DNA of 11,080 nt from JAQVWU01 sp964628455. GTDB taxonomy: Bacteria; Bacillota; Clostridia; Oscillospirales; CAG-272. The position numbers and the translations under genes are program-made. Within the stretch, counting starts at the first letter, position 1, and each line of letters opens with the position of its first letter. The notes below the pieces were generated by a model, which had not been told where the DNA came from, searched no databases, and saw only the letters and a list, made by a program, of their open reading frames with translations. This document shows positions 6,356 through 11,080 of the stretch, piece by piece. Where the stretch lies: assembly GCA_964628455.1 (NCBI GenBank), contig CAZVPD010000131.1:1-11080 (forward strand), read 5' to 3'.

Positions 6356-8923
6356 TCAATACTTGGCGGTGATGTTGAGGTTGGAAGCGGGATCTCTAAG
6401 CGTTACCGTTTCGCCGTCGGGGTCGACCGCGGCGGATGCCGCGCTGCCGTTGACGGTGAGTGACTTTATCTTTTTTCCTTCGGGATGGCGGATACGCAGC
6501 TTGAGCACGGGGACCCGTTCGCGTTCCGGCACGCTGATATGCGCCGTAATGACGCCGTGCTCCGCATCGGAGAGGATTTTATAGGACAGCTCCCCGCAAA
6601 AGGTCATGGTTCTGGCGACAGAGATTTCGCAGCCCTGACGCAGCCATGCACGGGGCGTGCCCTTGGCCAGCCAGAGCACGACCTCCGGACTGTACGGGTC
6701 CTCGGTGACAAGCATGTTCCGGAAATTTTCGACGAACCAGCCGGCGGTTCCGTTGTCGGGGTCTTCGCAGTCGGCATATGTATCCGTGTGCGCGTGTTCC
6801 CATAATTTGCCGTTCGCGCCGACCATCACGACGGCGTGGTTGAAGAAGAAGCGCAGGAAATTCGGGATGTCGTCCTGCCGCAGGCAGAGGTTCGCGTTGT
6901 GTGATATTTTCGGCAGATTCGAGAAAGTGGTCCAAAACCAGGCGTCTTCCGCGTCGTCTCCGGACGTTGAACCGGATGAGATCTTCATACCCGTTTCCTC
7001 CATTGCGTCGAGAGTGCCTGTCATCCGGCGGTCGGCCGCGTTCAGCACTCCGCCGATCTCCCCGAGCGGGAGCGCGCCCTGAAACAGGTCGTTGATGCCC
7101 ATCGCAAACTGCGGGACATTTGTCTCCTCGCCGTAAAGCAGCAGTCCCCCGCAGTAGGCCATGCGCGGAATGAAGCTGCGCGACATCCCGTCGCTGCCGC
7201 GTCTGACGGGAGCGCGCAGCGCTTCCCGCAGGACCGCGGCGCGCAGGTCGTTTTCGTAAAGCGCCGATTCTTTCAGATAATACGCGGCGTCGGGGTCTCC
7301 GGTCTTTTCAAGGACCTTTGCAAAGAGCGAAAGTCCCATCTGCGTGAACGCGTTGTCGCAGTAATACCAGCGCCGGTCGCAGGCGGGCAGCGCGTAGTCC
7401 CCGAGCATGGAGGGAGGCATCAGTCCGCAGCAGTGCAGCCGTTCGCGGCCGGGTATACCCTTCATGTAGCTGCGGATCTCATGGATGATCCATGACGCTG
7501 CGCTCTTGAGGCGGGGCAGCCTTGCTTCCAGCCAGGTGCGGTCCGCTGTCAGGCAATAACGGTACATCATCGAGAACAGCAGCTTTCCCGTGCTGGAATG
7601 GGTTCCCTCATGCCCGTAGCCCATGTCATGGCGCATCCCCTTCGCCCATTCGAGCGAGCCCGCCGGATCGGTGAAATCGCCGTCGGATTTGATGCCGGGC
7701 GAGGCGAGAAAGTAGCCGTATATTTTATCGGCTTCTTCGTACAGTCCCGCCATCTCCATCGCGAGCGTCGCGCGCGCCACTTCGGCGGAGAGCATACCCC
7801 ACATGTGAGGTCCGCGGAGCTGTTCGACCGCATGCTCGTACATCGACTGCCAGCGTTTGTCCGGCACGCCGAACAAGGCGTTCGGTTCCGGCGCCTTCGG
7901 GAAGGGCGGAACTTCCGTGTTTTCGGGGCAGTGCAGCAGGCGTCCCCGGCGCAGCAGTTCGTCCCAGCTCTCCGCCTCGGGGTGTTTGCGGACGCGGCAG
8001 CGGATGTTCTCGCTAGTATCGGCAGAGCAGCCGGCTATGTATCCCGCCGCATCCCTGCTGTCGCCGGCAGGCGCGAAATAAAGCCCGCACTCGGGCACGC
8101 ATACGGGGGACCGGGTCAGTTCGCGGATCAGGACCGTCGCACCGCAGCCTTCCGCGCGGTCTGTGATAAAGGTCACGCGGCTGTCCGCGCCGTAACGGCT
8201 TTCGGCGGAATACAGGCAGTGATAAAGCGCCGTGTGCCCGTCGGCGGAAAATTCCGGTTCTGACAGGAGTACCAGATGCGTTTCGGTATCACCCGTAAAC
8301 GCGGGCATATCTCCTGCAAACCCCCATTCGACGCGGAAATCCAATTCCCGCCATGTTCCGAGGCTGCCGCCGGTGACGCGAAGTTCGGGTACAGGGACGT
8401 TTTCGCCCGAAAAGACGGCGATCATTTCCGTCTGCGCTTTGACCCTTTGGTTGTATGCGTAGTCGATGGTCTGCTCCGGCGGCATATACATCCACTCACG
8501 GCCTCCGGGCGGGATTTCCGGTCCCGTCATGACCCTGTCGGCCGACCAGCCGAACCAGCCCCACGCGGTCGGATAGGTCCGGACTTCGATTTCACCGGAT
8601 GCGGGAATACACGCTCCCTCGGGCCATATCAACGTCACGGCGTAATCGGTCAGCCCGCCTGTCCATAAAAGACCGGTCAGAAGACCGCCGCGCGGTTTCG
8701 GCAAAAGCGGCTCCTCGAAATCTTTCTGATTGTAAAAGATGCTTTTTATGCCGTCGGCTCCGAGCGCCTCGAGGGCGGTCCGGTAGACCTCGTCCTGACG
8801 GCGCAGCCGGCGCGGTATGAATTCGGCTTCCGGCGCATCCTGTACCTCGCGGTCTCTCCTCCAGAGATAACCCCACGGCGCTATATCGGCTGCACTGCCG
8901 GTTAAATTCGTTTTGATGCCCAT
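6356..8923 (-). CDS. Large cytoplasmic six-hairpin ((alpha/alpha)6-barrel) glycosidase-like protein
   Basis: An 855-residue protein, probably a glycoside hydrolase of unassigned family. It has no signal peptide or membrane segment. Residues about 1-330 look beta-rich and Trp/Tyr/Pro-rich (GLLWTGGLTDYAVTLIW; AWGWFGW at 120-126). Residues about 350-790 look like an alpha/alpha toroid, with repeated aromatic-acidic stretches: WGMLSAEVARATL, MGYGHEGTHSSTGK (434-447), RRWYYCDNAF (517-526), GEIGGVLNAADRRM (621-634) and SGDDAEDAWFW (654-664). The last 60 residues form a beta domain like those that close alpha-L-rhamnosidase-type proteins (LKLRIRHPEG, SLTVNGSA). Acidic residues in the E439, E622, D656 and D660 regions are candidate catalysts, but I cannot choose. 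The ATG at 8923 follows AAAGGA by about 7 bp, and a strong promoter lies upstream. It is probably its own transcription unit. The fold call is from pattern recognition; the substrate is unknown. Confidence 0.72.
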   Translation of the reverse strand: MGIKTNLTGSAADIAPWGYLWRRDREVQDAPEAEFIPRRLRRQDEVYRTALEALGADGIKSIFYNQKDFEEPLLPKPRGGLLTGLLWTGGLTDYAVTLIWPEGACIPASGEIEVRTYPTAWGWFGWSADRVMTGPEIPPGGREWMYMPPEQTIDYAYNQRVKAQTEMIAVFSGENVPVPELRVTGGSLGTWRELDFRVEWGFAGDMPAFTGDTETHLVLLSEPEFSADGHTALYHCLYSAESRYGADSRVTFITDRAEGCGATVLIRELTRSPVCVPECGLYFAPAGDSRDAAGYIAGCSADTSENIRCRVRKHPEAESWDELLRRGRLLHCPENTEVPPFPKAPEPNALFGVPDKRWQSMYEHAVEQLRGPHMWGMLSAEVARATLAMEMAGLYEEADKIYGYFLASPGIKSDGDFTDPAGSLEWAKGMRHDMGYGHEGTHSSTGKLLFSMMYRYCLTADRTWLEARLPRLKSAASWIIHEIRSYMKGIPGRERLHCCGLMPPSMLGDYALPACDRRWYYCDNAFTQMGLSLFAKVLEKTGDPDAAYYLKESALYENDLRAAVLREALRAPVRRGSDGMSRSFIPRMAYCGGLLLYGEETNVPQFAMGINDLFQGALPLGEIGGVLNAADRRMTGTLDAMEETGMKISSGSTSGDDAEDAWFWTTFSNLPKISHNANLCLRQDDIPNFLRFFFNHAVVMVGANGKLWEHAHTDTYADCEDPDNGTAGWFVENFRNMLVTEDPYSPEVVLWLAKGTPRAWLRQGCEISVARTMTFCGELSYKILSDAEHGVITAHISVPERERVPVLKLRIRHPEGKKIKSLTVNGSAASAAVDPDGETVTLRDPASNLNITAKY

Positions 8924-8945
8924 ACATTTTCCTTTCTGTGTTAAA

Positions 8946-8958
8946 GCAGCCGGGCTGC
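8946..8958. promoter_or_regulatory. Perfect 6+1+6 palindrome in the leader of the six-hairpin gene (possible operator)
   Basis: GCAGCC-G-GGCTGC lies between the promoter at 8993-9021 and the start codon at 8923. Its place, about 30-40 bases after the predicted transcription start, suits a repressor roadblock site. GC-rich palindromes of this size can arise by chance. Confidence 0.3.
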
Positions 8959-8992
8959 ATAACGCGGATGGATACGTTTTTTATCCTTACTC

Positions 8993-9021
8993 ATTATAAC
9001 ACCGCGCAGGTCGGATTTCAA
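8993..9021 (-). promoter_or_regulatory. Sigma-A type promoter for the six-hairpin glycosidase gene
   Basis: On the minus strand TTGAAA (9021-9016) is followed after exactly 17 bp by TATAAT (8998-8993), with a TG dinucleotide placed as an extended -10. Transcription should begin near 8986, giving a leader of about 60 nt. It lies just beyond the terminator of the preceding methyltransferase gene, so the glycosidase is controlled separately from the upstream pair. Confidence 0.8.
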
Positions 9022-9046
9022 CGGCGGTTTCTACATGAACATTAAT

Positions 9047-9077
9047 AAAAGGACGCCGGACAATGCCGGCGCCTTTT
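9047..9077 (-). terminator. Rho-independent terminator after the AviRa-like methyltransferase
   Basis: Read on the minus strand, an A-run and GGCGCCGG are followed by a short loop and CCGGCGTCC, with a G-U pair and one mismatch, then TTTTATT. It begins 17 bp after the methyltransferase stop codon. A/T runs on both sides would let it work in either direction. Confidence 0.8.
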
Positions 9078-9093
9078 TCGCGGTTCCGATGGT

Positions 9094-9807
9094 TCAATAC
9101 GGGGAAAGTCTCAGGATTTCGAATTTCCTTTTTCCGACGACCTGTTTCTCAAGCCGCTTATACTGCGGGCAGCTGATTTTCTGCGCTTTGTCCGAACAGA
9201 CCGCTAGAACCGAACCGGCACCGAGGCAGGGAACAAGATTCGCGAGCAGGGCGTTGATCTCCGGATTTACCCCCTGCCACGACGCGCGGCTGCCGTAGGG
9301 CACGTCGGTGATCACAATATCGGCTTTGATGCCTGCGTGCGCGTAGTCGTATTTCGCGGCGTCCGCCGTGAAGACGTTCACGGTTACGGCCGATCTTTCC
9401 GCCGTGACCGCAAGACGCTCCGCGCTTTCGACCGCTCCGGCATATGTCTGTTTTCCGTGAAGCTTATAAAGGTTCTCCAGATGTTCTTTTCTCTTCCGGA
9501 TCCCTTCGGCGTTCAGCAGACCGAGGTTATCCGCCGCGAACCGGACCGCGTTTTCGTCGATGTCGGAACCCGTCAGGCATGAGATCACGCCGGGGAACAA
9601 AAATCCGAGCACCGTCAGCAGATACCCGCTGCCGCAGCAGGGGTCGTAAACGGATATTTGTCCGTTTCGGCCGGTATAACTCAGGCAGCGCCCGAAGATC
9701 TCCCGGGACAGCCGCACGGGGAAGTTCGTGCCGCCCGCCTTCTGCAGGAGCACCCTGCCGGCGGACAGGTCTTCGAAGTTTTCGCCGGGGCTGTATTTAT
9801 ATTCCAA
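9094..9807 (-). CDS. AviRa-like 23S rRNA (guanine) methyltransferase
   Basis: A 237-residue S-adenosylmethionine-dependent methyltransferase. The sequence follows AviRa, the avilamycin-resistance enzyme of Streptomyces viridochromogenes that methylates a guanine of 23S rRNA (G2535). The N-terminus reads YKYSPGENFEDLSAGRVL, then FPVRLSREIF (29-38). The SAM-binding motif DPCCGSGYLLT is at 55-65, an acidic SDID follows at 81-84, and the target-base motif TDVPYG is at 167-172. Length matches the family. The TTG at 9807 is taken as start because family members begin at about this YKY position; AGAAGGAG lies 13 bp upstream, slightly far, and no better in-frame start exists. The gene lies 31 bp after the glycosidase-like gene and is probably co-transcribed with it. 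It may be a housekeeping rRNA modifier or give orthosomycin tolerance; the sequence does not decide. Confidence 0.85.
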   Translation of the reverse strand: MEYKYSPGENFEDLSAGRVLLQKAGGTNFPVRLSREIFGRCLSYTGRNGQISVYDPCCGSGYLLTVLGFLFPGVISCLTGSDIDENAVRFAADNLGLLNAEGIRKRKEHLENLYKLHGKQTYAGAVESAERLAVTAERSAVTVNVFTADAAKYDYAHAGIKADIVITDVPYGSRASWQGVNPEINALLANLVPCLGAGSVLAVCSDKAQKISCPQYKRLEKQVVGKRKFEILRLSPY

Positions 9808-9838
9808 TGAGGCTGTATAACTCCTTCTGATTAAAATT

Positions 9839-11080
9839 TTATTTTACATGCACGACGACCAGTTCGAACACAAGCAGGCTGCTCAGCTTTACGGACAGCT
9901 TATTCCCGTCTGTCTTATAGACGAGAGGCGTTTCACCTGCTGCCGTCACGCCGAGGACTTCTTCCGAAGGATCGAGGGAAAGGCTGAACGCGATGTCATA
10001 CAGCGGGACCGGAGAGGCGGTTTCCTGATAGTTGAGCAGGCCGATCCTGTACCGGTTTTTCCCTTTATAGACGGTGAAATCGACGAATTCCGGCGCGTCG
10101 GAGGTAAAGCGTCGTTCACCGGCCAGTTTTCCGACGAGTGCGGCAAACAGTTTCCGGTTGTCCCGCAGCGTGCTTTCCTCGGGCAGACCCGCGGAATAGA
10201 GCGCTTTGCCGAGACCGTACGGATGCAGCAGAAGCGCCGGGGAATCGGTTTCATTCCATGGGGGATTGCTGATGGCCGAAGCAAAGGTTTTGAAGTCGCC
10301 CGCGTCCGAACAGGGAAGGCCGATATCCGCCAGAATCTCGCAGTCTTTATGCGGCAGGACGCGGCAGCAGGGATCGTTCAGCATATGAGGATAGCGGCGC
10401 GTGTAGCTGCCGAAAAGGGTATGCTGTCCGGGGCGGGGCAATATATAGTTCGGCCTGATGTCAAACGTACCGTTGTAGTCGGCTCCGATGACATCGGACA
10501 GCATGAAATTGTCCTGCAGGACCCCGTCGTCACGCAGAAGGGAAGCCGTGCCGCTGATGTACAGGTTCCCGCCGTTTCGGACATAGGTTCGGAAGGCGTC
10601 CGCTTCCTCTTCGCTCAACATCGCGAGGGACGACAGAATGATGACGCGGTAATCCGCCAGTTCGCCCAGATTGCGGCGGGTGAGGATATCGTAGTCCGTG
10701 TGTTCCGCGGACAGCGAGCCGCAGATCGTATGCAGCCGCCCGAAAAGTTTTCCCGAAGACATGGCCGAAACGGGTTTGCCGTTGTCCGCCGTATCGATGA
10801 AAGAGTCGAAGTTGATGTAGAGTGCAGTGTCGCGCAGCGGTTTCTCTTCGTAATCGATCGTGGGGATAAACCGGCGGAGTTCCGCTTCGATTTTTGCAGC
10901 CGAACGGTAAAAGTCCGCGTTCATTCCTCCGTCGGGGTCGATGGCGTCGATGAACAGAAAACTTCCGCCGTATAAATAGGCGGCAAAAGCCTGCAGGACG
11001 AGTTCGCGCACATCCTTGTTCATTGTGTGGCAGGACAGGTCCGCGCAGCGCGAGGTCATGAATTCGAAGGGGAGCTGAGG
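9839..11080 (-). CDS. Multidomain glycosidase-like protein (GHL6 barrel plus GH42-type trimerisation domain), C-terminal part
   Basis: The minus-strand frame is open to the window edge, with seven more codons (ending FEF) before the Met at 11059. The 5' end is therefore missing and that Met is internal. The visible start, EFMTSR...HTMNKDVRELVLQ, then AYLYGGSFLFIDAIDPDG, matches the end of a hypothetical-glycosidase-6 type barrel. From about residue 76 after the Met a Rossmann-like domain resembles the beta-galactosidase trimerisation domain: ALYINFDSF, then LADYRVIILSSLAMLSEEEADAF and YVRNGGNLYISGTA. A C-terminal beta domain (about 325-406) ends LVFELVVVHVK. The pattern fits cytoplasmic clostridial proteins of fucosidase- or galactosidase-like annotation, whose activity is mostly unproven. 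Catalytic residues would lie largely upstream of the window. It is followed after 31 bp by the rRNA methyltransferase gene. Confidence 0.75.
   Translation of the reverse strand, partial: PQLPFEFMTSRCADLSCHTMNKDVRELVLQAFAAYLYGGSFLFIDAIDPDGGMNADFYRSAAKIEAELRRFIPTIDYEEKPLRDTALYINFDSFIDTADNGKPVSAMSSGKLFGRLHTICGSLSAEHTDYDILTRRNLGELADYRVIILSSLAMLSEEEADAFRTYVRNGGNLYISGTASLLRDDGVLQDNFMLSDVIGADYNGTFDIRPNYILPRPGQHTLFGSYTRRYPHMLNDPCCRVLPHKDCEILADIGLPCSDAGDFKTFASAISNPPWNETDSPALLLHPYGLGKALYSAGLPEESTLRDNRKLFAALVGKLAGERRFTSDAPEFVDFTVYKGKNRYRIGLLNYQETASPVPLYDIAFSLSLDPSEEVLGVTAAGETPLVYKTDGNKLSVKLSSLLVFELVVVHVK

Noticed and set aside
7598..8263. Plus-strand open frame of 221 codons inside the six-hairpin gene
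   Set aside because: Arg/Gly/Ala-rich shadow frame without start signals; the 855-codon minus frame with promoter and ribosome site explains the region.
9848..10975. Plus-strand open frame of 375 codons opposite the glycosidase-like gene
   Set aside because: The minus strand has coherent domain structure and continues off the window edge. The plus frame has a composition typical of antisense reading.

Overview
The window looks like a piece of a Gram-positive, anaerobic Clostridia-type chromosome, possibly an uncultured gut or rumen Oscillospirales/Christensenellales relative. This is inferred from the substrate-binding-protein family, strong AGGAG-type ribosome sites, intrinsic terminators with U-runs, and a carbohydrate-scavenging gene content. 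Most of the window is GC-rich. A block of roughly 2.2 kb, about 2660-4827, is strikingly AT-rich and looks foreign.

Left part, plus strand: the 3' end of a sugar ABC-transporter substrate-binding lipoprotein (1-696) is followed closely by an intact GH32-type fructan/sucrose hydrolase (730-2262) and a perfect hairpin terminator. Together they read as the end of a sugar uptake and hydrolysis operon. The terminator is followed on the minus strand by a scrap of another substrate-binding-protein C-terminus, interrupted by a stop codon, and then by a fragment of an unrecognised minus-strand gene.

Centre, plus strand: the AT-rich block has its own near-consensus promoter. It carries a two-gene operon, a secreted M23 (LytM-type) zinc peptidase and a lipoprotein of unknown function. 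Immediately after it comes a second, decayed copy of the GH32 gene (4828-6085). This copy lacks its 5' end, including the nucleophile motif, and has a 1-bp frameshift and an 84-bp deletion between short direct repeats. The duplicated unit continues through the terminator and the convergent substrate-binding-protein tail, so about 1.4-1.5 kb is present twice, flanking the AT-rich block.

Right part, minus strand: the 3' portion of a multidomain glycosidase-like protein (GHL6 / GH42 trimerisation-domain type) is followed after 31 bp by an AviRa-like 23S rRNA methyltransferase. A terminator, a strong promoter and a large cytoplasmic six-hairpin glycosidase-like protein come next. Downstream of that gene lies the second substrate-binding-protein tail remnant.

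The host genes fit import and intracellular breakdown of oligosaccharides. The rRNA methyltransferase and the peptidase/lipoprotein cassette are the parts that do not fit this theme. I see no tRNA, rRNA, CRISPR array or recognisable transposase.
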